Origin: Vibrio ishigakensis
Lineage (GTDB): Bacteria > Pseudomonadota > Gammaproteobacteria > Enterobacterales > Vibrionaceae
Assembly: GCF_024347675.1 (NCBI RefSeq)
Contig: NZ_AP024882.1
Span: forward strand, 930,001-994,000
Direction: 5' to 3'
Length of the DNA stretch: 64,000 nucleotides
The notes beneath the pieces are model-generated. The model made no database searches. It was not told the DNA's origin and worked only from the letters and a program-made list of their open reading frames with translations. This document shows, piece by piece, positions 7,494 through 15,919 of this stretch (positions within the stretch are counted from its first letter, which is position 1; each line of letters starts with the position of its first letter). Position numbers and translations under genes: made by a program.

Positions 7494-8489
7494 ATGAGTG
7501 TGATAAGTAAATTAAAGAAAGAGTGGTTCTTGGTGGGCATGGTTGTGGCTACGGTGCTGGCCGTGTTTACCCCAGACTTAGGTAAATCTGGTGGGGTACT
7601 GCACCTAGATACCATTACTGTATTTGGCATTGCCTTGGTGTTCTTTCTGCATGGTTTGGGGCTTTCTCCGAAGGCGATCATGGAAGGGGTATCAAACTGG
7701 AAGCTGCACCTGTATGTTCAAGGGGCTACCTTTGTCGCTTATCCAATCCTGTGGCTAGTGTTTGGTCATACCTTCTTAACCTATATGCCAGCAGCACTGG
7801 CGTTTGGTTTCTGCTATCTGTTTGTTCTGCCGAGCACCATATCCTCTTCGGTCGCCATGACCGCAATCGGTAAGGGTAACCTTCCTGGAGCTATCTTTAA
7901 TGCCTCTCTGTCTAGCATTATAGGTGTGTTCATTACTCCGCTTCTTATTCAGCTATTTATGGGGATGGAAGGGGCAGAGATGGACCTGCTGGACTCGGTT
8001 CTGTCTATTTCCAAGATGTTGTTGCTGCCAATGGTTCTGGGGCAGTTGATGCGTCCTGTGCTACTCGAGTGGACACAAAAACATAAGTCGGTTGTGAATA
8101 AGCTGGATAAGTACGTGATTCTGCTGATCGTCTATAGCGCTTTCTGTGATTCTATTGACCATGGTATCTGGAGTGATTTCTCACCGGCATTATTAGCCGT
8201 TTCTGCCCTGATTTGCTTAGTGGTATTGATGGTAATGGTTCACGGCATTCAGTGGGGCGCACGCAAGGTTGGCTTTAGTCATCAAGATGAAGTGGCAGCG
8301 GTGTTCTGCGGCACTAAAAAGACCCTAGCAGCGGGTATTCCTATGGCTAAGGTTATCTTTGGACATGATCCGAACCTTGGGATGATCCTGCTGCCGATCA
8401 TGCTGTATCACCCGATTCAGATTTTCTACTGTGCTGTGTTGGCGAATAAGTACGCCAAGGTGCCGTTGGAGGCGGGTGAGGTTAAGTAG
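7494..8489 (+). CDS. Bile acid:sodium symporter-like protein (YfeH/SBF-like family)
   Basis: The 331-residue inner-membrane protein has about nine or ten hydrophobic segments. Motifs such as F-L-H-G-L-G-L-S-P (about residue 45), L-P-S-T-I-S-S-S-V-A-M-T (near 115) and F-C-G-T-K-K-T-L-A-A-G-I-P-M (near 265) match the SBF-like branch of the bile-acid/arsenite transporter superfamily; the paired crossover T-I-S-S-S and G-T-K-K regions bind sodium in relatives. Transport substrate is unknown. A GTG at 7491 is in frame directly before the ATG at 7494. The gene is followed by a hairpin-repeat cluster. Confidence 0.85.
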   Translation: MSVISKLKKEWFLVGMVVATVLAVFTPDLGKSGGVLHLDTITVFGIALVFFLHGLGLSPKAIMEGVSNWKLHLYVQGATFVAYPILWLVFGHTFLTYMPAALAFGFCYLFVLPSTISSSVAMTAIGKGNLPGAIFNASLSSIIGVFITPLLIQLFMGMEGAEMDLLDSVLSISKMLLLPMVLGQLMRPVLLEWTQKHKSVVNKLDKYVILLIVYSAFCDSIDHGIWSDFSPALLAVSALICLVVLMVMVHGIQWGARKVGFSHQDEVAAVFCGTKKTLAAGIPMAKVIFGHDPNLGMILLPIMLYHPIQIFYCAVLANKYAKVPLEAGEVK

Positions 8490-8520
8490 GGGTAGGGCTA
8501 TTGGAGTAAGTTTGTTGGGG

Positions 8521-8626
8521 AGGTCCCGGATAACTTCTGTCGAAGTTTCCGGGATGACGGCGGTGGTTCGAATGTTTGAATTATTCGTCATCCCGGAATG
8601 TCCAATAGGACATATCCGGGATCTTC
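8521..8626. repeat. Dispersed hairpin repeat, cluster A (two inverted copies)
   Basis: Two copies of a ~40-bp imperfect palindrome face each other. The minus-oriented copy is 8521-8558 and the plus-oriented copy is 8585-8626. Both have conserved ends (CGTCATCCCGGAA at one end, TATCCGGGATCT or GGGACCT at the other) and an unrelated but self-complementary middle (AACTTC/GAAGTT versus ATGTCC/GGACAT). The cluster fills the gap between two convergent genes. Bases 8627-8668 continue with degenerate AGCTGATAGCT-type units like the 7-bp tandem repeat at 55385. Confidence 0.85.
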
Positions 8627-8673
8627 TGAAAGCTCACAGCTTAAAGCTGATAGCTCAAATCTGACAGCTACTC

Positions 8674-9453
8674 TCAAGCCGCCGAAAGAATCACCGGATG
8701 TCTCTCCGTAGGATGAGCCATTATCTGCGTTTTCCAGCGATACACTTCTTCAATAGTTTCTGAGGTTAGAACCTCCCACGGTGAGCCATCGGCAACGATA
8801 TTGCCTTGGTTTAGCACTACGATTCTATCTGCATACTGAGCTGCTAGGTTCAGATCGTGCAATACCGCAACCACGCAAGCGCCATCTTCGGCTTGTGCTT
8901 TCGCGAGTTTCAAGGTGTTGTGCTGGTGGCTAAGATCCAGAGCTGAGGTTGGTTCATCTAAGAACAAAACCTTGTTGTGCTGGGTAGCACTCAACTGTGT
9001 GAGCACGCGAGCGAAGTGCACACGCTGTTTCTCACCGCCAGAAAGACTAGGGTAGAGTCTGTCTGCTAGGTGCAATACACCCGTCTGGTTCATCTTCTCA
9101 CGAGCCACACGAGTAATCTCTTTTTGACCGCCTTCTAGCGTAAGGCCACCCAACTCCACAACCTCTTGAGCGGTGAAGTTGAAAGTCAGCGAGCTAGATT
9201 GAGGAAGAACGCCAAACTGCTTTGCTAATACCTTTTTGTCCCAATCCTGAGTCGGTTTACTAAACAGATAATGCTGTCCCGAGTGGGGCATTTCATTACT
9301 CAAAGTCTTTAAAAGTGTGCTCTTACCTGTGCCATTTGGCCCTAATAGAACCGTAAATTCACCTGCGTGGAATTCTATGTTTACGTTATCCAGGATGGAC
9401 TTGTTACCTATCTTGACCGAGATATCGGTGCATTTCACATAAGGTGTGTTCAT
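8674..9453 (-). CDS. hutD: Haem ABC transporter, ATP-binding protein
   Basis: The 259-residue ATPase carries Walker A G-P-N-G-T-G-K-S-T (residues 38-46), the signature L-S-G-G-E-K-Q-R (about 145) and Walker B V-L-F-L-D-E-P (about 170). It energises haem import by the HutC permease (HmuV equivalent). The frame extends 11 codons upstream, but the ATG at 9453 overlaps the hutC stop as TAATG, the normal coupling in this operon, and gives the family N-terminus. It is the last gene of tonB-exbB-exbD-hutBCD and is followed by hairpin repeats rather than a classic terminator. Confidence 0.93.
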   Translation of the reverse strand: MNTPYVKCTDISVKIGNKSILDNVNIEFHAGEFTVLLGPNGTGKSTLLKTLSNEMPHSGQHYLFSKPTQDWDKKVLAKQFGVLPQSSSLTFNFTAQEVVELGGLTLEGGQKEITRVAREKMNQTGVLHLADRLYPSLSGGEKQRVHFARVLTQLSATQHNKVLFLDEPTSALDLSHQHNTLKLAKAQAEDGACVVAVLHDLNLAAQYADRIVVLNQGNIVADGSPWEVLTSETIEEVYRWKTQIMAHPTERHPVILSAA

Positions 9454-10517
9454 TAGATACGTCCTTTCTGAGAGAGAAGTAGCCATAGGAAGAAAGGAGC
9501 GCCAAGCACAGCTGTAATGATACCTACAGGGATTTCTAGTGGAGCAACCAATACGCGCGATAGCATGTCAGATATCAGAAGTAGTAGCGCACCCAATACG
9601 GTAGCAAGGGGGATCAGCACCTTATGGTTTGGACCTGCAATCATACGACCTAGGTGAGGTACGATAAGGCCGATAAAGCCTATCATTCCCGCTAGCGAAA
9701 CGGTGACACCCACGCCAGCGGCGGTAAGAAGAATCAAACGACGTTTAAGCTTCTGTACGTCGATACCAAGGTGGCTCGCTTCTGCCTCACCTAGCAAGAG
9801 TGCGTTTAGGTTGGCGGCATCGCGATAAAACAGCACCCCAAGGATAACCAGAACCACAAAGCCGAACATTACACCCGAGAAGTTAGCTCCGGCGAGAGAA
9901 CCCATTGTCCATAGTGACAGATCGCGCAGGGCTTGATCGTCCGCGTAGTAGTTCAAAAGTCCCAACATAGCCCCTGACAGAGCACCAATGGCAACGCCTG
10001 CCAGAAGCATCATGGTTACTGAGGTGCCAGTTGGTGATGTGCCAAGCTGATAGACCATCAGGGTAGTGATAGCGCCACCTAGGAAAGAGAACACAGGTAC
10101 AGTGCCGAACATGAGAAGCGCTGGGTAGGTTTGGGCCAGCGAGCCAAACACCACGATTGCCAGAGCTGCACCAAGCGCAGCACCGGCAGAGACACCAATA
10201 ATACCTGGGTCAGCAAGTGGGTTTCGGAATAGGCCCTGCATCACTGTGCCACAAATGGCCAAGATACCACCAATAGCGATAGCAAGTAGGGTGCGTGGCA
10301 GGCGCACCTGCTGAACGATCATGTTTACATGTGCGGGAAGGTCACTGTTTTGAATACCTGGTAACAGTGCGCTCAGGCTTTGTGAAAAGCTAATATCCAT
10401 GGGGCCAACGGCTACTGACATGACGCTGGCGATGTAAACGGCAACTACAGCAACGCCCAATAGCACAGGCGTTGGTAGCTTAATAGATTGAGCAAAATTC
10501 ATCTTAGTTACGCTCAA
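9453..10517 (-). CDS. hutC: Haem ABC transporter permease
   Basis: The 354-residue protein is a FecCD-type permease with about ten membrane segments. Diagnostic stretches are R-L-P-R-T-L-L-A-I-A-I-G-G-I-L-A (near residue 72), G-L-F-R-N-P-L-A-D-P-G-I-I-G-V-S-A-G-A-A-L-G (near 95-115) and F-I-G-L-I-V-P-H-L-G-R (near 285), the cytoplasmic coupling region. It forms the inner-membrane channel for haem together with HutD, receiving haem from HutB. It overlaps hutB by 14 nt and hutD by 1 nt. Confidence 0.93.
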   Translation of the reverse strand: MSVTKMNFAQSIKLPTPVLLGVAVVAVYIASVMSVAVGPMDISFSQSLSALLPGIQNSDLPAHVNMIVQQVRLPRTLLAIAIGGILAICGTVMQGLFRNPLADPGIIGVSAGAALGAALAIVVFGSLAQTYPALLMFGTVPVFSFLGGAITTLMVYQLGTSPTGTSVTMMLLAGVAIGALSGAMLGLLNYYADDQALRDLSLWTMGSLAGANFSGVMFGFVVLVILGVLFYRDAANLNALLLGEAEASHLGIDVQKLKRRLILLTAAGVGVTVSLAGMIGFIGLIVPHLGRMIAGPNHKVLIPLATVLGALLLLISDMLSRVLVAPLEIPVGIITAVLGAPFFLWLLLSQKGRI

Positions 10518-11361
10518 ATGTTTGGTATAGAGACTGGCTTAGTTCGACACTCTCAATACCAAATCCACCGATGATGGCACTACTAGGTACTGGAATGATC
10601 TTGTCGTTGGTTGCCGCAGGTGTTGCGGCTAGCAAAGGAAACTTCTCTATGATTCCTTCGCGGCCACCTAGTGCATCCCAAGAGCGTTGCGCGACCAAGA
10701 TATATTCCGGTTGGATATTCACTATGGCTTCAAAAGACATTGACTTATAAGAGCTGAAGTCTTTGTTTGCTGGGTTCGCCCCGCCTGCTAATTGGATGAT
10801 TTTGTCTATTGTGGTCTCTGAGCCTGCGATAGTGGCAGGTCGGCCTTCACTTAGCATGGCAAAGATAGCCTTGGGATGATTGTTGTGCTTTTGATTAGAG
10901 AGTGTCTCAATCTGCTGGTGGAGCTTGTCTTTAAGCTCAGCAGCCTTTTCTTCTCTATGGGTGATCTTAGCGATGGCATCGATGCGCGCCGCTAGATCGG
11001 CTTCACTGTCACCCGATGGCACAGTAACTACCTTGATACCCGCCGATTTTAAAAGCTTAAGTGTGGATTCAGGGCCCATCTCGTGAGAGCCAATGACATG
11101 GGTTGGGCTCTGAGCCATCAGACCCTCGGCAGATAACTGACGGTGGTAACCCACTTGTGGCATCTCACCACTTTTATCAAAGTGACGACTGGTCACATCG
11201 ATAGCCACCAATTGCTCTTTCGCATCCAATGCATAGAACAGTTCTGTGATACTTGAACCGACGCTGATGATTCGATTCTCTTTTGCGTCAGAGGAGGTAT
11301 CTGCAAAAGTGGTAAAGGCTACCGCTGAGGCGGCAATAAGTAGCAGAAGTCGTTTCATCAT
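10504..11361 (-). CDS. hutB: Periplasmic haem-binding protein of the ABC transporter
   Basis: The 285-residue protein has a Sec signal peptide (M-M-K-R then a hydrophobic core, cleavage near A-F-T-T-F-A). The mature part starts R-I-I-S-V-G-S-S-I-T-E-L-F-Y-A-L, the opening of class III periplasmic binding proteins such as HmuT, and includes Y-H-R-Q-L-S-A-E-G and I-G-S-H-E-M-G-P-E segments that line the ligand site in relatives. It delivers haem to HutC-HutD. It overlaps exbD by 4 nt (ATGA). Confidence 0.92.
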   Translation of the reverse strand: MMKRLLLLIAASAVAFTTFADTSSDAKENRIISVGSSITELFYALDAKEQLVAIDVTSRHFDKSGEMPQVGYHRQLSAEGLMAQSPTHVIGSHEMGPESTLKLLKSAGIKVVTVPSGDSEADLAARIDAIAKITHREEKAAELKDKLHQQIETLSNQKHNNHPKAIFAMLSEGRPATIAGSETTIDKIIQLAGGANPANKDFSSYKSMSFEAIVNIQPEYILVAQRSWDALGGREGIIEKFPLLAATPAATNDKIIPVPSSAIIGGFGIESVELSQSLYQTFERN

Positions 11362-11792
11362 TTATTCTCTTCCATAACGATGTTTGTAGCGCTGATATTG
11401 TTGTTTTGTAGCCATGCTAATACCTTGAGCATGGACTCTACGTCTGCGGCTTTATCCGGTGAAATGATAAGGTCGCGTTTTTCTTTTGAAGCTGTATCGG
11501 TCTTATTGACCTCAGTCAGCAGAGCTTGGGTAAACTCATCCCAATCTGAATAGCTTTTGCCATCGATGGCCCATTTAGGGTCAGAGGCAAGGATATTCAC
11601 CGCAATAACCTGCTTGTCTTGGTCGTTCAACACCTCGGCATCTTCGGTCTGAGGTATCGCCACTTCCATGGTCTTGATACTGATATTGGCAGTCAGCAGT
11701 AGGAACACCATCACGATAAAGATGATGTCCAGTAGTGGGGTCAGATCAGGTTTGAACTCTTCTTCAAACAGATTTGATTGTGACTTGATCAT
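11358..11792 (-). CDS. exbD: ExbD, TonB-system energy-transducing protein
   Basis: The 144-residue protein has a short cytoplasmic N-terminus, one transmembrane helix (L-T-P-L-L-D-I-I-F-I-V-M-V-F-L-L-L, about residues 17-33) and a periplasmic domain. The aspartate in P-L-L-D is the conserved proton-pathway residue. With ExbB it uses the proton motive force to drive TonB. It overlaps exbB and hutB by 4 nt each, so these genes are translationally coupled. Corresponds by order to exbD1 of V. cholerae. Confidence 0.93.
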   Translation of the reverse strand: MIKSQSNLFEEEFKPDLTPLLDIIFIVMVFLLLTANISIKTMEVAIPQTEDAEVLNDQDKQVIAVNILASDPKWAIDGKSYSDWDEFTQALLTEVNKTDTASKEKRDLIISPDKAADVESMLKVLAWLQNNNISATNIVMEENK

Positions 11793-12496
11793 GCGTGCTC
11801 CTGATTGAGCAGGGTCGCTTCATTGCAAGACTTAGACTCTTCTGGACACTCGATTGAGATGCCTTCGATGTGAAGATTGCTGTGGTTTAGTGTGTACTCG
11901 ATCTTGGATAGGGTTTTTTCTACCCACATACCTAGCAGTTGAGCGCCGGTAATAGCGGGAAGGGCAATCAATAGACCCACAGCCGTAGTAGACATTGCAA
12001 GACCCAGACCATCAGCGAGTACAGCTGGGGAGATAGAGCCCGAGGTATGCGCCAATCCCTTAAACATATCGATTAGGCCAAGCACTGTACCAAGAAGACC
12101 GATCAGCGGGCTGATCACACCGATAATAGACAGGATACGGATACCAGATTTGTATTGCTGACGTTTTTTGAATAGCCAGATGCTAACCGCTTCTTCGCGC
12201 AACTCTTTGGTGAAAGTGCGGTGGCCAATGAGCATACGCATTGCTTGATAGATGATGGTTTTACCTTGCAAGTCTTCAGCAATGAAGCGCTCAACTTGAG
12301 CACAATTACCAAAATCAATGCGGTGAACTCTATTTAGGATCTGTGTGGTATGAGTACGACCGTTAACCAACATATATACGGTGCGTTCAATCAAGAGCAT
12401 CAGAGTCAATAATGACAGGAGTGTAAGCGGAACTGTCATCATTCCAAGTTGGCTGTGAAGTGTGATTATGGTTTGCATAGTATTTCTCAGGGCCAA
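11789..12496 (-). CDS. exbB: ExbB, TonB-system proton channel protein
   Basis: The 235-residue protein belongs to the MotA/TolQ/ExbB family. It has a first membrane helix near residues 17-37 and two more in the C-terminal half (I-I-G-V-I-S-P-L-I-G-L-L-G-T-V-L-G-L-I and L-G-L-A-M-S-T-T-A-V-G-L-L-I-A-L-P), which are the conserved proton-channel motifs. It forms the pentameric channel around ExbD dimers in the inner membrane. It lies 6 nt after tonB and overlaps exbD by 4 nt. Confidence 0.93.
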   Translation of the reverse strand: MALRNTMQTIITLHSQLGMMTVPLTLLSLLTLMLLIERTVYMLVNGRTHTTQILNRVHRIDFGNCAQVERFIAEDLQGKTIIYQAMRMLIGHRTFTKELREEAVSIWLFKKRQQYKSGIRILSIIGVISPLIGLLGTVLGLIDMFKGLAHTSGSISPAVLADGLGLAMSTTAVGLLIALPAITGAQLLGMWVEKTLSKIEYTLNHSNLHIEGISIECPEESKSCNEATLLNQEHA

Positions 12497-12502
12497 CTGG
12501 CC

Positions 12503-13258
12503 TTACTTAAGTTGAAAATTAATTGGCACCTGCACTCGGTATGCGATGCGTTGTCCTTGCTCACTGCGACGCTGGAATTGCCATTCGGCTACAGCTTTCA
12601 TTGCGGCTTCGTCTAATATCTTGTGTCCCGAAGAGTTCACGATCGCTTGCTTGATCTGCTTACCCTCTTCGTTGATCCAAATCTCAATAAGGGTATTGCC
12701 TTGCCACCCACGCTTTTGCGCCAATCTCGGATATCCAACTGGGGTTGGTTTCGCTGAAAACGTCGGCTTTTTCACCATCTTTGGTTTGCTCGCACTGGCT
12801 GCGTTAGTTGAGGCTGTCTGCTGTTTCTTCTCTACAACCTCTTTTTTCTCAGCAATCTTTTTCACCGGCTCTTTGATCGGCTCAGGCTTTTTCTCAACCG
12901 GTTTAGGCTTAGGTGGCGGTGGTGTTTTCTTTACAACCTGTTTTTTGGGTGGCTCAACTGGCTTTGGCTTTGGCTTTGGCTTTGGCTTTGGCTTTGGCTT
13001 GGGCTTTGGCGGAGGTGGTTTTTTCTCAACCACCTTTTTAACCGGCTCTGCTGGCTTCGGCGGTGACTCTACGACAGGTTTTGGCGCGGCGGGCTCTGGT
13101 TTGGCGGGTTGTGCCACGGATACAAACTGGATGCTAACGGCTTGCCCGGCGTTATCACTGGCCACCTTCATCTCTTGCTTAGGAGAGGCAAAGGATAGAG
13201 CAACCCCATGAATTAGAAGGGATATTCCGCCTGCAATTAGATATCTGTATTTCTTCAC
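12503..13258 (-). CDS. tonB: TonB, energy transducer for haem uptake
   Basis: The 251-residue protein has an N-terminal signal anchor with the S-x-x-x-H motif (S13, H17), a long Pro/Lys-rich periplasmic linker (about residues 50-150) and a C-terminal TonB domain beginning near K-P-T-P-V-G-Y-P-R-L-A-Q-K-R-G-W-Q-G with Y-R-V-Q-V-P-I-N-F at the end. The linker includes an almost pure Lys-Pro repeat encoded by a hexamer tandem repeat (about 12960-13010). It connects ExbBD to the TonB box of HutA. First gene of the hut transport operon; an extended Fur-like site lies 60-78 nt upstream. Confidence 0.95.
   Translation of the reverse strand: MKKYRYLIAGGISLLIHGVALSFASPKQEMKVASDNAGQAVSIQFVSVAQPAKPEPAAPKPVVESPPKPAEPVKKVVEKKPPPPKPKPKPKPKPKPKPKPVEPPKKQVVKKTPPPPKPKPVEKKPEPIKEPVKKIAEKKEVVEKKQQTASTNAASASKPKMVKKPTFSAKPTPVGYPRLAQKRGWQGNTLIEIWINEEGKQIKQAIVNSSGHKILDEAAMKAVAEWQFQRRSEQGQRIAYRVQVPINFQLK
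12960..13010. repeat. Hexanucleotide tandem repeat inside tonB
   Basis: Seven consecutive GGCTTT-type units plus one further unit (with one GGCTTG variant) read on the plus strand. On the coding strand they encode alternating Lys and Pro. Because the unit is 6 bp, slippage changes the linker by two residues without breaking the frame. Confidence 0.8.
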
Positions 13259-13317
13259 TGTGGCTAAAAACCGTTGCCAAAATAGATTGTAATGAGAGGC
13301 ATTATGCAGATAATGTA

Positions 13318-13336
13318 AATAATATCAATTATCATT
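13318..13336. promoter_or_regulatory. Fur-like box upstream of tonB
   Basis: AATAATATCAATTATCATT matches 13 of 17 defined positions of the Vibrio Fur consensus AATGANAATNATTNTCATT. A second, weaker match (12 of 17) begins 6 nt earlier at 13312, the overlapping arrangement typical of extended Fur sites. Centre is about 70 nt before the tonB start codon. Confidence 0.65.
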
Positions 13337-13380
13337 TGCATTTATTTTCAATATGAATATAGTGGTCACAAATTTGAGCG

Positions 13381-13399
13381 AATGAGATTTGTTCTCATT
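13381..13399. promoter_or_regulatory. Fur-like box upstream of hutW
   Basis: AATGAGATTTGTTCTCATT matches 15 of 17 defined positions of the Fur consensus and has perfect 7-bp arms. It lies 62-80 nt before the hutW start, mirroring the tonB-side site, so the two divergent operons probably each have an iron-repressed promoter. Confidence 0.75.
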
Positions 13400-13460
13400 T
13401 GTTTTTCTGGCAAGAATAGAAGAAGTTCTTAGCCTAAGTTGATGATTGAAATAATAAAAA

Positions 13461-14801
13461 ATGAATCTCGAACTGAACAATCCAGATATCACTGGCAAGC
13501 ATACGCCAGATCCTTTGCGCTTTGCTTTCGATAAGAAAAAGGGCCCCCATGCTGGTGGTATGGCTAAACCAATTCCACCGCAGCAGACACAATCCGCTTT
13601 AGAGAACGCTTTCTCTGATTCAGGAGAGAAGGGGCCTCGTTGCCTGTATATCCATATTCCGTTTTGCCGTGTTCGCTGTACCTACTGCAACTTCTTTCAA
13701 TATGCGTCAAGCAAGAAGCTGATCGCTGAATATTTTGAAGCTCTTAAGACAGAGCTTTTGTGGAAAGCGGCTATGCCTTGGACTCAGGCTTATCCATTCC
13801 AAGCCGTATATTTCGGCGGTGGTACTCCTACAGACTTGAGTGCCGACCAAATCAAAGAACTGGGTGAGATGATTCGTGCCTATTTCCCTCTGACGCCAGA
13901 TTGCGAAATCACACTCGAAGGACGTATTAATCGCTTCGATGACCGTAAATTCGAGTCTGCTCTAGAGGGGGGGATCAATCGCTTCTCTTTTGGTGTTCAG
14001 AGCTTTGATACCAAGGTTCGCCGCGCAGCCAAGCGTCTTAATGATGGAGATGAGGTACTTGAGCGTTTGCAGCATTTTGTGAGCTATGACAGCGCGCCAA
14101 TCGTGATTGACCTGCTTTACGGCCTGCCACATCAAACCCTAGACAACTGGGCCACAGACCTTGAGCTGTATCTAGAGAGCGGTGCTCATGGTGTAGACCT
14201 TTACCAACTGATTGAGATGCAAAACCTGCCTATGGGTCGCTTGGTAGAGCAAGGTAAATTACCAGAGCCAGCCAACACCCAAATGAAGGCTAGCATGTAT
14301 CAGATGGGCGTTGATTTTATGGCTAAGCATCATCAAAGACGCCTAAGTGTGAACCACTGGAGTTCAGATAATCGAGAGCGCTCTATCTACAACAGCTTGG
14401 CTAAGACCTCAGCTCAAGTGATGCCATTGGGTGCCGGCGCAGGCGGTAATGTGAACGGGGTGAGCACCATGCAATTCCGTGACATGGAAAAATACATCGA
14501 AGCAGTAAACACAAACCAATTTGCGGCTGGGATGGCTTTCCAAAGCGCATCTAACGCGGCTTTGGTCAACACCATCAAAGCAGCTTTCGATAGAGGCGTG
14601 TTAAGCGCTTCAAGCCTGCCACAGGGCCTATTTGAATCTGTTATGCCTTTGTTTGAGGCATGGACCAAGAATGGATTAGCAATCGTGTCGAATGGCTATT
14701 TGTCTTTGACGTTAGCGGGACAGTTTTGGTCAGTGACTCTGGCACAAAACCTAATCCAAGTTATTTCTAATAATCAAAACAACGCTACAAAAGCGGCTTA
14801 A
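13461..14801 (+). CDS. hutW: Haem utilisation radical SAM methyltransferase HutW/ChuW
   Basis: The 446-residue protein has the radical-SAM cluster motif C69-x3-C73-x2-C76 in H-I-P-F-C-R-V-R-C-T-Y-C, a G-G-G-T-P-T SAM-binding segment (about 118-123) and the HemN-like E-G-R-I-N-R region. ChuW-type enzymes open the haem ring anaerobically by radical methylation; HutW is the Vibrio homologue. It is about the length of ChuW and should not be annotated as coproporphyrinogen oxidase. First gene of hutWXZ, divergent from tonB and preceded by a strong Fur-like box. Confidence 0.93.
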   Translation: MNLELNNPDITGKHTPDPLRFAFDKKKGPHAGGMAKPIPPQQTQSALENAFSDSGEKGPRCLYIHIPFCRVRCTYCNFFQYASSKKLIAEYFEALKTELLWKAAMPWTQAYPFQAVYFGGGTPTDLSADQIKELGEMIRAYFPLTPDCEITLEGRINRFDDRKFESALEGGINRFSFGVQSFDTKVRRAAKRLNDGDEVLERLQHFVSYDSAPIVIDLLYGLPHQTLDNWATDLELYLESGAHGVDLYQLIEMQNLPMGRLVEQGKLPEPANTQMKASMYQMGVDFMAKHHQRRLSVNHWSSDNRERSIYNSLAKTSAQVMPLGAGAGGNVNGVSTMQFRDMEKYIEAVNTNQFAAGMAFQSASNAALVNTIKAAFDRGVLSASSLPQGLFESVMPLFEAWTKNGLAIVSNGYLSLTLAGQFWSVTLAQNLIQVISNNQNNATKAA

Positions 14802-14815
14802 ATCTGAGAGGAAAA

Positions 14816-15334
14816 ATGTACACGTCATTAACTAAGCAACAGGTGCTAGAAGCTGTTGCAACCATGATGGAAACGGACAGCACAGTACCAGTATCACAAA
14901 TGGCGACTGAGCTAAGTGCAACTGAAGGTGAGATTACTTTTGTACTTCCATCTGACATGGTAACACCTGTCCCTGGAGAGAAGGCTCAAGAGATCCTAGA
15001 AGCACTTCCAACTTGGGGTAAGGTAACGACAATCGTTCATTCGTTCGGTTCTATCTTTGAATATAAAGCACCATTCCCTAAGGGCAAAGTAGCACACGGT
15101 TACTACAACCTAATGGGTCGTGATGGTGAGTTGCACGGTCACCTAAGACTGGATCTAGTAAAGCATGTTGCCTTGGTATCTAAACCATTCCGCAAGATGG
15201 AAAGCCACTACATTGGTTTCTTTGATGAAGCGGGTGAGTGCGTATTTAAGGTTTACCTAGGTCGCGATAAGAAACGTCAACTTTTCCCAGAACAGATCGA
15301 AAAGCTAGAGCTAATGAAAAAGGAATTTGCATAA
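14816..15334 (+). CDS. hutX: Cytoplasmic haem carrier HutX
   Basis: The 172-residue protein matches HutX/HuvX: a helical N-terminus followed by a beta-rich core with V-H-S-F-G-S-I-F-E-Y-K-A-P-F-P (about 75-90) and H-G-H-L-R-L-D-L (about 110), the region that binds haem in the family. HutX receives haem after import and hands it to HutZ. A GAGAGGA ribosome site precedes the ATG, and its stop overlaps the hutZ start as TAATG. Confidence 0.93.
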   Translation: MYTSLTKQQVLEAVATMMETDSTVPVSQMATELSATEGEITFVLPSDMVTPVPGEKAQEILEALPTWGKVTTIVHSFGSIFEYKAPFPKGKVAHGYYNLMGRDGELHGHLRLDLVKHVALVSKPFRKMESHYIGFFDEAGECVFKVYLGRDKKRQLFPEQIEKLELMKKEFA

Positions 15335-15903
15335 TGACTGCTCAAAACACTGAAAAAAGCCGTGACGAAATCAAACAAGAGCGTCTGCAGGGTCGTTTAG
15401 GTCCTGAGGTTCAAGAGTTCCGTGATGCATGCCAAACACTTCAGCTAGCAACCATCACTAAAGACGGTCTGCCACATGTGAGCTACACGCCTTTCGCATT
15501 TGATAAAGCGGGCTATTACATTCTAGTGAGCGATCTAGCCGCTCATGGTCAGAACCTAAAAACCACTAAGAACGTTTCTATCATGATGGTAGAGGACGAG
15601 TCTCAATCTAAGAGTGTTCACGCACGTAAGCGTCTAACTTTCGATACAACGGCTCAGCATATAGATAAAGAAACCGAAGAAGGCAAGGCGGGTGTTTCGG
15701 CTCTAGTTGAGCGCTTTGGCGAGATGGCACAAAACCTAGCAAACCTAGGTGACTTTAACCTTTACAAACTGACACCAAGCAGCGGTCGTTATGTGAAAGG
15801 TTTTGGTCAAGCATTCAATGTATCAGGCAATGACTTGGTAGATTTCCTGCACTTGAATGAGGGGCATGTTCAAGACGAAAAAGACAAACTAGCTGCGCTC
15901 TAG
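15334..15903 (+). CDS. hutZ: Haem-degrading protein HutZ
   Basis: The 189-residue protein is a split-barrel (FMN-binding-like) protein of the HugZ/HutZ family; L-A-T-I-T-K-D-G-L-P-H-V-S-Y-T-P-F is the family N-terminal motif and F-N-L-Y-K-L-T-P-S-S-G-R-Y-V-K-G-F-G-Q-A-F the C-terminal one. V. cholerae HutZ is a dimeric haem-degrading enzyme that releases iron. The C-terminal histidine in N-E-G-H-V-Q-D may correspond to the haem ligand. It is translationally coupled to hutX. Confidence 0.93.
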   Translation: MTAQNTEKSRDEIKQERLQGRLGPEVQEFRDACQTLQLATITKDGLPHVSYTPFAFDKAGYYILVSDLAAHGQNLKTTKNVSIMMVEDESQSKSVHARKRLTFDTTAQHIDKETEEGKAGVSALVERFGEMAQNLANLGDFNLYKLTPSSGRYVKGFGQAFNVSGNDLVDFLHLNEGHVQDEKDKLAAL

Positions 15904-15919
15904 CTCCTATAACTGCGTT

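Noticed and set aside
12546..13211. Long Gly/Phe-rich frame on the plus strand
   Set aside because: It is antisense to tonB; its G-F-G-F repeats are the reverse reading of the Lys-Pro hexamers.
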